From JAWKSY01 sp041402125 (GTDB lineage Bacteria; Planctomycetota; GCA-002687715; DRQF01): DNA of 64,000 nucleotides. The DNA lies in assembly GCA_041402125.1 (NCBI GenBank), contig JAWKSY010000014.1, positions 50,903 through 114,902 on the forward strand, in the 5' to 3' direction. Every line of letters starts with the position of its first letter. The first letter of the stretch is position 1. Below, piece after piece: positions 54,192 to 63,135 of the stretch. The notes beneath the pieces were generated by a model. That model saw only the letters and a list, made by a program, of their open reading frames with translations, did no database searches and had not been told where the DNA came from. The position numbers and the translations under genes are program-made.

Positions 54192-56889
54192 ATGGACCTC
54201 CTCGCCATTCCTCTCGCCCTGGCCGGAGCCGCCTCGATCGGGGCCGCCTGGACCGCCCTCTACCTCGTCCTGCGGGGCCCACGCGAGGGCCGCGCCGCGA
54301 GTCGCCTCGCCTCGCCGACCGGGATCGCCGGGGCGGGAGAAGGCGTCGCGCCGGAGTTCGTCCTCGCGACCGCCGCTCCGGCGGTCGCCCGGGCGGAACG
54401 GATGGCGGACGCGATCTCGACCACCGCCCCGCTCCGTCCCTCCCCTTCCGCTCCGCCGCCGGCGCCCGCCGGGTCGGCGCGATCCGGGAGCCGCGACGGA
54501 TCAGGATCGACTGGGCCGTGGTCGGCCGGACGGTGACCGACGACGAGGTCGCGGCGCGCCGCCCGGCCGCCCCCGCGCCGGTCGCCCGCACCGAGGCCGC
54601 GAGACGGGGTCGCATCGAGTTCCTCCTCGGGACGCGCGTCCTCGCCGGAGTCGGCGCGCTGCTCGTCCTCATCGGCCTCGCCTACTTCCTCGACCTCGCG
54701 ATGGAGCGCGGCTGGGTGTCGCCGACGAACCGCGTCATCGGGGGTCTGATCGCCTCCACCCTCGCGATCCTCGCCGCGCACGCGCCGCGCATCGCTCGCC
54801 TCCGCCCCTGGAGCGACATCCTCGCCGGCCTCGGCTTCGCCGGCTGGTACGCCTGCACCTGGTTCGCGGGCGAGGTCTACGGCCTGGTCTCGCCTCTCAC
54901 CGCGCTCCTCGGCGCGCACCTCGCCACCGCCGCCGCCTTCGGCTCGGGTCTTCTCCGCGATCGCCGCGACCTCGTCGTCGCGGCGCTGATCGGAGGCTTC
55001 GTCGTGCCGCTCGTCTTCCGCGACGTGGCGCCGACCCTGCCCGGTCTGCTCGGCTACCACTTCCTCCTCGCGACGGGCGGCCTGGCCGCCGCCGTCTTCC
55101 GCGACCACGTCGGCCCGCGGGCCGCGGTGGCCCTCGGGCTCGTGACGCACGCGACGCTCCGCGCGACGAGCGTCGTCCCCGAGGACCACGCGCCCTGACC
55201 GCCTACGGCTGGGGCTTCGCGCTCCTGCTCGCCGGAGGCAGCCTCTGGTCGCGCGCCCGTCGCGGCGACCGGACCCGGCTCGAGGATCATCTCGCGATCG
55301 CGCTGGCGACGGTGTGCGTCGTCCTCGGCCCCGGGACCTTCGGGGAGGGCGCGAGCCTCGGATTCCAGTATCTCGCCGGCGCGGCCGCCCTCGTGGCCGC
55401 GACGCGCCTGACCCGCGCCGAAGGCGGCGCGCTGCGCATCCATCTCCTCGCCCAGGCCGGAGTCCTCCTCGCGGTGGCGCCGACGGCCTTCTTCGACACC
55501 CCGGCCGCCCTCGGCCTCACCTGGTGCATCGAGGCCGCCGTCGCGACCTTCCTCGTCCCCGTGGCCGGACGGGGACGGATCATCGCGCGGCTCTTCGCGG
55601 TCGCCCTCGCCTTCGCGGGCGCCGTCGCGACCTTCCCCGCGGTGCTCCCCCACGCGCTGAACGCGACCGCGGGCACGCACCTGGTGGCGGGGCTCGCCGC
55701 CCTCGCGCTCGGACTCGGAGCTCGCCGGGCCTTCCGCGCGGAGGGCGCGGCGCCCGACGCGATGGTCTTCCAGATCCTCGCGATCGGTCTGCTCGGCCTC
55801 GGGCTCCGGGGCCTCGTCCTCCTCGGATCGCCTTCCGAGGGCGCGGATCCGCGGATCCTCGAGATCCTCGCCGGCGCGAGCTGGCCGCTCGCGGCCTCCG
55901 TCCTGGCCGCGATGGCGGCCGGTCGCCGCGGCGGAGCCTCGCTCGCGGCCCCCTTCGGCGTGCTCGTCCTCTCGCTGGCTCACCCCGTCATCGGCGCGCA
56001 TCCCGGCCCCGGAACGGACGTCGCGCTCCTGAACGCCTGGAGCGGGGCCGCCCTCCTCCACGCGGCCGCCTTCTTCGGGATCTCGGTCCTCGCGGGGCGA
56101 GCCGGAGGTGGACGCTGGATCCGCGAGGCCGCGACCTTCGCCGCCTTCCTGATGATGACCGACGTCGCCTTCGAGCAGCTCGTCCGCTTCGAGACCGCGG
56201 GTGGCCGCGATCTGATCGCGATGCTCGTCCGCGCCGCGGCCGCATTCGTGAGCGTCGCGCTCGTCCGTCGCCGCGATCTGGTGGCGGTGGGCGCGGCCGG
56301 AGTCGTCCTCGGCGTCTTGAACCTCGGTCAGATGCTGCTGAGTCTCGCGGAGACGCGGGAGGCGGCGCCGCTCTTCGTGAACGCCGCGTTCCTGGCGCGC
56401 CTCGTCGGCGCCGCGACGCTGCCGGCCCTCCTCGTGACGCTCGCCTCCGGCGCGCGGGAAAAGGGCCACGGCTGGCGTCTCGAGGCGCGGTGCTCGTTGA
56501 TCGTCCTCCAGCTCGTCGTCTCCGCCCTCCTCGCGCACGAGATCGCGGGCTGGGCGCACGGGTCGCCGGAACTCCCGGGTCTGGGCGCGGTGTCGCCGCT
56601 CGTCGGACGCGGACTCCTCTCCGCGGCGTGGGCGCTCCAGGCGACGGGTCTCCTCCTCTGGGGACTCGAGCGCGGCGATGCGCTCTGGCGCCGGATGGGA
56701 CTGGGACTCTTCGTGATCGTGGCGGGGAAGGTCCTGCTCTTCGATCTCGCCGCGCTCGAGACCCTCGCCCGCGTCATCTCCACCGCTTCCGTCGGCCTCC
56801 TGATGATGGGCGCGAGCTACGCCTACGCGAAGCGGGCGCAGGCCGAGGACGACGAGGCCGCGGCCCGGCTCGGGGCGGGCCTCAGATGA
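54192..56889 (+). CDS. DUF2339 polytopic membrane protein, disrupted by two frameshifts
   Basis: The first part (54192 to about 54478) is a membrane helix followed by a Pro/Ala-rich linker. The next frame (about 54480-55190) carries helix-rich sequence beginning RIRIDWAVVGRTVTDDEV and then GVGALLVLIGLAYFLDLAME, the start of the DUF2339 domain. The third frame (about 55195 to 56889) contributes about fifteen more membrane segments. One missing base near 54478 and one near 55193 account for both shifts; with them restored the protein is 899 residues, normal for DUF2339. The family is of unknown function. The ATG at 54192 has GGAG seven bases upstream. Confidence 0.78.
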
Positions 56890-58006
56890 TCTCGAGGGGG
56901 TCGCGGTCCCGTCGCGAGACGAGGATCTCGACCCCCGCCCCGAGACCCGCCGACAGACGCTCGGCGAGACGGGGCAGGTAGCCCCGCTCGGTGTTGGTGT
57001 GATCGCAGAGGATCACGCTCGTGCCGCGCGCGACGGCGGCGAGGACGTCGTGGTGGCGCATCTCGCCGGTGAGGAGGAGGTCGGCCCTGGCGCCGGCGAG
57101 GACCGAACCTCCCGCCCCGGCGCAGACCGCCAGTCGTTCGAGCGGCGCGCCGTCGCGGTGGCGCATCGCCGCCGCCACGCGCAGGCGCGCGAGGCCCAGG
57201 TGCCGCTTGACGCGCTTGACGATCGTCGCGAGGCCGACGCCCCGATCCAGTCGCCGCTCCCGCCCCATCCCGACGCCGACGGGAGGACGCGGCACGAGGC
57301 GGTAGGCCTCGAAGGCCGGCTCCTCGTAGGGATGCACCCCGCGGATCACCTCCTCCAGGCGCGGCAGATCGGAGGCGCGCGCGATCATCTCGAGCCGCAG
57401 CTCCTCGACCTCCTCGAGCCGCCCCGCGCGTCCGACCGCGGGATTCGTGGACGGCAGACCGCGAAAGGTCCCCCGCCCCGGGATCGTGAAGGAGCACTCA
57501 CGGTAGGCGCCGATCTCGCCCGCGCCGGCCTCGGCGAGCGCCGCGCGCAGCGGCCCCGCCGAGGCGGCGGGCACGAAGACGACCAGCTTCACCTCCTCGG
57601 TCGACGCGTCGACGCCCACCTGCAGGGGACGCGAGATCCCGGCCCCCAGGCCCTCGGCGAGCCAGTCGTTGAGGCCGCCCGGCGCCGCGTCGAGCGCGGT
57701 GTGCGGGGAGTAGATCCCGATGCCCGCGCGCGCCGCCGCGAGCACCGCGCCGGCCGGACCGGGACCCGCCGCGAGCCGCTTCAGGGGCGCGAAGATCGGC
57801 GGGTGGTAGGCGCAGACGAGATCCGCGCGGGCCTCCATCGCCTCCGCCATGACATCTTCCGTGAGATCGATGGCGAGGAAGACGCGGCGCAGGCGACGCG
57901 TCGCCGCGGGCTCGACGAGGAGGCCGACGTTGTCCCAGGACTCGGCGTGGCGCAGCGGGGCGATCTCCTCGAGGAGCGCCAGCGCCTTGGTCATTCCGGC
58001 GTGCAT
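56882..58006 (-). CDS. NIF3-like dinuclear metal-centre protein
   Basis: This is a 374-residue member of the NIF3/GTP cyclohydrolase I type 2-like family. The N-terminal domain has ESWDNVGLLVEP, VFLAIDLTEDVMAEAM and CAYHPPIFAPLKRL. Metal-binding residues are expected at the His pair in YHPPIF and at HTAL and the C-terminal HDVLAAV and HTNTERGY. A central insert (about residues 125-235; VKLVVFVPAASAGPLRAALAEAG, HPYEEPAFEAYRLV) is the YqfO-type domain. The function is not established; GTP cyclohydrolase activity is not proven for the family. It overlaps the 3' end of the convergent DUF2339 gene by 8 bases. Confidence 0.9.
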   Translation of the reverse strand: MHAGMTKALALLEEIAPLRHAESWDNVGLLVEPAATRRLRRVFLAIDLTEDVMAEAMEARADLVCAYHPPIFAPLKRLAAGPGPAGAVLAAARAGIGIYSPHTALDAAPGGLNDWLAEGLGAGISRPLQVGVDASTEEVKLVVFVPAASAGPLRAALAEAGAGEIGAYRECSFTIPGRGTFRGLPSTNPAVGRAGRLEEVEELRLEMIARASDLPRLEEVIRGVHPYEEPAFEAYRLVPRPPVGVGMGRERRLDRGVGLATIVKRVKRHLGLARLRVAAAMRHRDGAPLERLAVCAGAGGSVLAGARADLLLTGEMRHHDVLAAVARGTSVILCDHTNTERGYLPRLAERLSAGLGAGVEILVSRRDRDPLEII

Positions 58007-58069
58007 GGTGCGGAGTGTAGCGATTTGACGCGCCCCCGCGTAAGCCCTCGCCCCGCCCGCGCCCCCTGC

Positions 58070-58082
58070 TACGATCCGGCCA
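58070..58082 (+). promoter_or_regulatory. hemF: -10-like element directly before hemF (possible leaderless start)
   Basis: TACGAT at 58070-58075 lies seven bases before the hemF ATG. No ribosome binding site is visible between them. If this hexamer is used, transcription would start at or near the ATG, giving a leaderless mRNA. A TTGACG at 58024-58029 is too far upstream to be its -35. Confidence 0.3.
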
Positions 58083-59002
58083 TGAGACGAAGAGCCGAGG
58101 ACATCGTGCGAGGCGCACAGGACGCGATCTGCGCCGGCCTCGCGGAGCTGGACGGGAACCCCTTCCACGAGGACCGCTGGACGCGTCCCGACGGCGGCGG
58201 CGGCCGCAGTCGCGTCCTCCAGGAGGGTCGCTTCTTCGAGAAGGCCGGCGTCAACGTCTCGACCGTCCACGGCGTGATGCCGCCCGCCGCCCTGCAGGCC
58301 GCACGCGCGCGCGGCGTCGAGGTGAAGGGCGAGAGCGCGCGCTTCTTCGCGACGGGCGTGAGCCTGGTCCTCCACCCCCACAACCCCTTCGCCCCCACCG
58401 CGCACGCGAACTACCGCTACTTCGAGCTCGAAGGCGAAGACGACACCGGAGCCTGGTGGTTCGGCGGCGGCGCGGACCTCACGCCCTCCTACCTCTTCGA
58501 GGAGGACGCCGTCCACTTCCATTCCGTGCTGAAGGAGCGCTGCGATCGCCACGACCCGCGCTTCTACCCGGAGTTCAAGGCCTGGTGCGATCGCTACTTC
58601 CGGATCGAGCACCGGGACGAGTCGCGCGGCGTGGGCGGGATCTTCTTCGACGACCTCGCCGACCGCGAACCGTCCGCCCTCGCGGACTTCATCGCCGACT
58701 GCGCCGACGGCTTCCTGCCCTCGATCCTCCCCATCTACGAGCGCCGTGACGGTCACCCCTTCCAGGACGAGCATCGCCGCTGGCAGCAGCTCCGACGGGG
58801 ACGCTACGTCGAGTTCAACCTGGTCTACGACCGCGGCACGACCTTCGGACTCCGGACGAAGGGCCGGACCGAGAGCATCCTGATGTCGCTCCCCCTCACC
58901 GCGCGCTGGGAGTACGACCATCACCCCGCGGCCGGGAGCGAGGAGGCGCGGCTGCTCGAGGTCCTGCGGACGCCCCGGGAGTGGGTCGCGGCCACTGAAT
59001 AG
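58082..59002 (+). CDS. hemF: Oxygen-dependent coproporphyrinogen III oxidase
   Basis: This is a 306-residue HemF. Signatures are GGGRSRVLQEGRFFEKAGVN near the start, HPHNPFAPTAHANYRYFE, WWFGGGADLTPSYLFEEDAVHFH, GVGGIFFDDL and YVEFNLVYDRGTTFGL. It converts coproporphyrinogen III to protoporphyrinogen IX with O2, so the cell makes haem aerobically. The length is normal and all conserved His/Asp positions appear present. It is divergent from the NIF3-like gene. Confidence 0.96.
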   Translation: MRRRAEDIVRGAQDAICAGLAELDGNPFHEDRWTRPDGGGGRSRVLQEGRFFEKAGVNVSTVHGVMPPAALQAARARGVEVKGESARFFATGVSLVLHPHNPFAPTAHANYRYFELEGEDDTGAWWFGGGADLTPSYLFEEDAVHFHSVLKERCDRHDPRFYPEFKAWCDRYFRIEHRDESRGVGGIFFDDLADREPSALADFIADCADGFLPSILPIYERRDGHPFQDEHRRWQQLRRGRYVEFNLVYDRGTTFGLRTKGRTESILMSLPLTARWEYDHHPAAGSEEARLLEVLRTPREWVAATE

Positions 59003-59068
59003 CGGTTGACGCGGCACGGGCGGGCGACGAGGCTGATGGCAACCGCGCGCCCCCGAGGAGTTCCCAGC

Positions 59069-60397
59069 ATGTCCCGACTCGTTCTCGCCTCGGCCCTCGC
59101 CGCCGCGGTCCTCGTCGCTTCGCCCGGACTCCGGGCGCAGGGCGCGACTCCGGACCCGATCCAGTTCCCGCCCTCGGCCGTGCCCGCGAGTTCCCCGCTC
59201 GACTACTCGGGCTGCTGGGTGGCGACGAGCTATCTCCTCCAGCTCCACTGGGCGCCGGACTGGCCGCTCGGACGAGACGTCCTCGGCAACCAGCTCTTCG
59301 TCCCCGTCCCGACGGACCCGAATTACAACGCGGAGCAGGACTGGGTCGCGACGCTCCAGAGCCTGCACATGGCGCGCTCGATGGAGTTCAGCTGCCAGTA
59401 CCTCCTCGCCCGGATGCAGGACACCGTGCTGGGCGGGCCGCTGGCGCTCGCTCCCGGCACCTTCGGTCGCCTCCGGGGCTACAACTCGCTCGACATCCTC
59501 TTCCACGTCGGCCCCGACTGGACCCCGCCCGGCGAGACGACGCCGCGCCCCTTCCTCTCGCTCGTCGTGCCGGATCCCTTCGACGCCTACGAGTACGTGG
59601 GCTCGATCATCGGCCACTATCCGACGAACCTCGCGCGCTGGGAGCCGACCGCCCTCGCCGCCCTCATGAACTTCGTCCGCGCGAACGGCGCCGCGGTGAT
59701 GACCGTCTCGCACCAGCACGCCGACTCCTGGCACCACCCGCTCTTCCTCGACGGCCTCTTCGCCGCCGGCGCGGCCACGCGCTTCGGGGCGGGTCAGGAG
59801 CCCACGCTCCTCCTGCCGGACGAGATCATGTTCTTCCTCGCGACGCACTTCCCCCTGTCGATCCTGTCGCCGGGCGTGCAGCACTTCACCGAGGCGCAGC
59901 CCTTCGTGGTCCCGGTCGCGGGAACGACGGAGAGCTTCCGCGTCGATCGCGTGTCGACCTACCAGGACATGAACTTCGACGGCGTCTACCAGCCGCAGGC
60001 CAACGGCCCCTACACCCTCTTCGGGATCGGCGGCGGGCCGCTCGCGGCGACCGCGACGCCCTTCGCGGTGGGCCCCGACGTGCAGCACACCTCGCTGAAG
60101 ATCCGCTTCCCGGGCGGGCCGGAGGTCGCGATCATGGGCGAGGGGACCTTCGTCGACCTCCCCGCGTTCCAGACCTACTTCCCCTCGCCGCCCGACTACG
60201 TCTTCGGGACCGGCAACCACACCTCGCCCGTCGTCTGGGACTGGATCGTGGATACGGCCGGCGGCGGCGCGAACGGGGCGACCTACGTTCCCACCGGCTA
60301 CCACAACTTCCACCCCGCCGCGGGCTGGGTGCCCTTCCCCGGCGATCATCCGCTGACCGCCCTGCCCGGCTTCGTGCAGTTCATCACCGGAGGCTGA
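59069..60397 (+). CDS. Secreted protein of unknown function
   Basis: This is a 442-residue exported protein with a clear signal peptide (LVLASALAAAVLVASPGLRA). The mature N-terminus holds SPLDYSGCWVATSYLLQLHW, and later segments include MTVSHQHADSWHHPLFLDGL and VQHTSLKIRFPGGPEVA. The Cys-Trp with later His residues recalls papain-like or C39-like cysteine peptidases, but no family can be claimed. The C-terminus is aromatic- and Gly-rich. The ATG at 59069 has GAGGAG upstream. It follows hemF by about 65 bases and precedes the kinase gene by 35. Confidence 0.65.
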   Translation: MSRLVLASALAAAVLVASPGLRAQGATPDPIQFPPSAVPASSPLDYSGCWVATSYLLQLHWAPDWPLGRDVLGNQLFVPVPTDPNYNAEQDWVATLQSLHMARSMEFSCQYLLARMQDTVLGGPLALAPGTFGRLRGYNSLDILFHVGPDWTPPGETTPRPFLSLVVPDPFDAYEYVGSIIGHYPTNLARWEPTALAALMNFVRANGAAVMTVSHQHADSWHHPLFLDGLFAAGAATRFGAGQEPTLLLPDEIMFFLATHFPLSILSPGVQHFTEAQPFVVPVAGTTESFRVDRVSTYQDMNFDGVYQPQANGPYTLFGIGGGPLAATATPFAVGPDVQHTSLKIRFPGGPEVAIMGEGTFVDLPAFQTYFPSPPDYVFGTGNHTSPVVWDWIVDTAGGGANGATYVPTGYHNFHPAAGWVPFPGDHPLTALPGFVQFITGG

Positions 60398-60432
60398 CGC
60401 GGCCCCGGGGCGCGCGGAGGGCCGGGGAGCCG

Positions 60433-63135
60433 ATGTCCGATTCGCTCGACACGACGATCACCACCGGCGGCGAGTCCGAGCCCCGGCCGCTGCGTCGGCT
60501 CGGCGACTTCACGATCCTCCGGCTGATCGGCAGCGGCGGGCAGGGCGAGGTCTACGAGGCCCGGGACGAACGCCTCCACCGACGCGTCGCGCTCAAGCTC
60601 CTCTCGCGTCGCCTCGACTTCCTCGACCCGATCACGCGCGCGACGGTGCGCGCCCGCTTCGAGCGCGAGGCCGAGGTCGCGGCCCGCCTCGATCACCCGG
60701 GCATCTGCTCCGTCTACGGCTTCGGCGAGACGAACGGGATCCCCTGGATCGCGATGCGGCTCGTCGAGGGCGCGAGCCTCCAGGAGCTCATCGCCCGCTC
60801 GCGCGAGGCGGAGGCCGGCGCGTTGATCGTGTCCGGCGTCCGTCTCGACGAGGACGACGAGACCGGCACCGGATCGACGCCGTCGCGCTCGCGTCGCGCG
60901 AGTCGCGCCGACCTGGACGCGATCACCACGCTCATCGAATCGGCGGCGCGGGCGCTCCACGCCGCGCACGAGGGCGGCCTCGTCCACCGCGACGTGAAGC
61001 CGGGGAATCTCGTCGTGACGCCCGAGGGCCACGCCGTCGTCCTCGACTTCGGCCTCGCCGCCGACGATCGCGCCGAGGGTCCGACGCTCACCAACACCGG
61101 CGACTTCATGGGCACGCCGGCCTACATGTCGCCCGAGCAGGTCGCGGCCATGCCCGGCGGCGTCGATCGACGCAGCGACGTCTACTCCCTCGGCGCCACG
61201 CTCTACGAGTGCCTCGCCCTCCGGAAGCCCTTCGAGGCGCCGTCCCGCGAGGCCCTCTACCGGATGATCGCCCTCGAGGAGCCGCGCCCGGTGCGCGAGC
61301 TCAACCCCACCGTCTCGCGCGACCTCGCGACGGTCGTGGCGACCGCCCTCGAGAAGAACCCGGACCGCCGCTACCAGACGGCGCGGGACCTCGCCGAGGA
61401 CCTCCGTCGCGTCCGCGACTTCGAGCCGATCGCCGCGCGCCCCGTCTCGGCCGCGACCCGTCTCGCGCGCTGGATGCGACGCAATCCCGCGATCGCCACG
61501 CTCCTCGCCGCCGTGGTGCTCTTCCTCGGGATCGGTTCAGGCTGGACGGCGCTCAAGAACCGCGAGCTGGGCGGGCTGAACGCCGACCTCCGCCGCGAGG
61601 GCGAGGCCCGGGCCGCCGCCCTGCGCGAGAAGTCGGCCGCGCTCTCGGAGTACGAGCGTCTCGCGGACATCCGACGGATCGAGAAGGCGCGAAGGGATGC
61701 GGCGGCGCTCTGGCCACTCCGCCCGGAACTCGTCCCGGCGATCGAGGCCTGGCAACGGGAGTATGACCCGCTCGCGGCACGGCTCGCGGATCACGAACGC
61801 GCGCTGGCCGAACTCCGTCACCATGCCGAGCCCTACGCCGACGAGGTTCGTCGCCGCGACTTCGCGGCGGAGTTCGACCGGCTCGCCGAGCTCGAGGCCT
61901 GGGTTCCCGACGAGACACCGGGAGGCGTGAGCGCGGACGACGTGGCGGCGGAGATCGTCGAGATCCGCGCCGACGTCGAGCGGCGACGCCCCTACTCCTT
62001 CGGCGAGGACCTGGACGCACAGTTCCGCCACGACAACCTCGCTCGCCTCGTCGCGGACCTTCGCGCCTTCGTCGCCCCCGAAGGCGGGGTGCACGCCACG
62101 ATGCCCGGACGACTCGAACTCGCGCGGCGGATCGCCCCCGAGACCCTCGAGGCCGCCGCTCCCGACTGGGCGGCCGCGGCCCGGCGACTCGCCGCGCGGC
62201 CGGAGTTCGCCGGGGTCGACCTCATCCCCCAACTCGGCCTGCTCCCGCTCGGACCGGACCCGGAATCCGGCCTCGAGGAGTTCCTGGTCTGGGAGAGTCA
62301 GGCCGCGGACGACTCGGGACGGCGACCGAAGCCGCAACGCGATACCCGCGGCCGGTTCGTCGTCGGCGAGGACACCGGGATCATCCTCGTCCTCCTTCCG
62401 GGCGGCCTCGCCACGCTCGGCGCGCAGGCCGAGGACGCAACCGCTCCGGGCTTCGTCGCGGAAGCGAGACCGGACGAAGGCCCGGTCAACACCGTCCGGC
62501 TCGACGCCTACTTCCTTTCGAAATACGAGATGACGCAGTCGCAGTGGATCCGCCACGGCGGCGGCAATCCGAGCCGCTACGCCCGAGGGTTCTTCGCGCC
62601 TCGTGCCATGAGCCGTCCCTCCGACGGGCGGCATCCGGTGGAGCAGATCACCTGGGACGAGGCGGCCCGAGCCTGCGAGGAGATGGGGCTCGTCCTGCCG
62701 ACGGAAGCCCAGTGGGAGAATGCCGCTCGGCGGGGTGCGGAGGACCTCGGCGCGAAGTCCCGGTCGGAGCTCGGCGATCTCGCCAACCTCGCGGGGCGGG
62801 AAGCCGCGGAGTTCTACCCTCTCCATTCCGCGGAGTTCGACGACGGCTGGGTCATCCACGCCCCGGTGGGGTCGCTCCGTCCGAACCGGCTCGGATTCCA
62901 CGACATGACGGGAAACGTCTGGGAGTGGTGTCGAGACACCCTCGGTGACTACCGGGATCCCGCCGCGCCCGGCGAGGGACTGCGACCCTCGCTCTCGCCG
63001 TTGCGGGTCAATCGCGGCGGGTCGTTCTCCGACACCGCCGCGAACGCTCGATTCACGATCCGACTCTCGAACGAGGCCACGAGCCGCTACGACAACCTCG
63101 GGCTCCGGCCCGCGCGGCGGCTCGTCCGTCCCTGA
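60433..63135 (+). CDS. Ser/Thr protein kinase fused to an FGE-sulfatase-like domain
   Basis: This is a 900-residue membrane protein. The Hanks-type kinase domain (about residues 25-325) has GSGGQGEVYEARD, VALKLLSRR (catalytic Lys), VHRDVKPGNLVV, DFGLA and GTPAYMSPEQV. A membrane segment (IATLLAAVVLFLGIGSGW, about 356-375) leads to a helical region and then a C-terminal formylglycine-generating-enzyme-like (SUMF1) domain from about residue 640, with SKYEMTQSQWIRHGGG, PTEAQWENAARRG, GFHDMTGNVWEWCRD and VNRGGSFSD. In such fusions this domain usually lies outside the membrane and likely senses a ligand; it lacks the Cys pair of true FGE as far as I can see. Confidence 0.93.
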   Translation: MSDSLDTTITTGGESEPRPLRRLGDFTILRLIGSGGQGEVYEARDERLHRRVALKLLSRRLDFLDPITRATVRARFEREAEVAARLDHPGICSVYGFGETNGIPWIAMRLVEGASLQELIARSREAEAGALIVSGVRLDEDDETGTGSTPSRSRRASRADLDAITTLIESAARALHAAHEGGLVHRDVKPGNLVVTPEGHAVVLDFGLAADDRAEGPTLTNTGDFMGTPAYMSPEQVAAMPGGVDRRSDVYSLGATLYECLALRKPFEAPSREALYRMIALEEPRPVRELNPTVSRDLATVVATALEKNPDRRYQTARDLAEDLRRVRDFEPIAARPVSAATRLARWMRRNPAIATLLAAVVLFLGIGSGWTALKNRELGGLNADLRREGEARAAALREKSAALSEYERLADIRRIEKARRDAAALWPLRPELVPAIEAWQREYDPLAARLADHERALAELRHHAEPYADEVRRRDFAAEFDRLAELEAWVPDETPGGVSADDVAAEIVEIRADVERRRPYSFGEDLDAQFRHDNLARLVADLRAFVAPEGGVHATMPGRLELARRIAPETLEAAAPDWAAAARRLAARPEFAGVDLIPQLGLLPLGPDPESGLEEFLVWESQAADDSGRRPKPQRDTRGRFVVGEDTGIILVLLPGGLATLGAQAEDATAPGFVAEARPDEGPVNTVRLDAYFLSKYEMTQSQWIRHGGGNPSRYARGFFAPRAMSRPSDGRHPVEQITWDEAARACEEMGLVLPTEAQWENAARRGAEDLGAKSRSELGDLANLAGREAAEFYPLHSAEFDDGWVIHAPVGSLRPNRLGFHDMTGNVWEWCRDTLGDYRDPAAPGEGLRPSLSPLRVNRGGSFSDTAANARFTIRLSNEATSRYDNLGLRPARRLVRP

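Noticed and set aside
55180..55200. In-frame TGA in the DUF2339 gene as a selenocysteine codon, given the selB gene
   Set aside because: Reading through the TGA does not restore the downstream frame; the frame changes by one base, so it is a shift and not a recoded stop.
56882..60349. Minus-strand frame of 1155 codons that includes the NIF3-like protein
   Set aside because: Only the part from 58006 down has real NIF3 sequence. The upstream part is the shadow of hemF and of the secreted protein gene.
60433..63135. The FGE-like domain as activator of the sulfatase-fold enzymes at 20620 and 37110
   Set aside because: The nucleophile position in those enzymes is Thr or Ser, not Cys, so formylglycine conversion does not apply.
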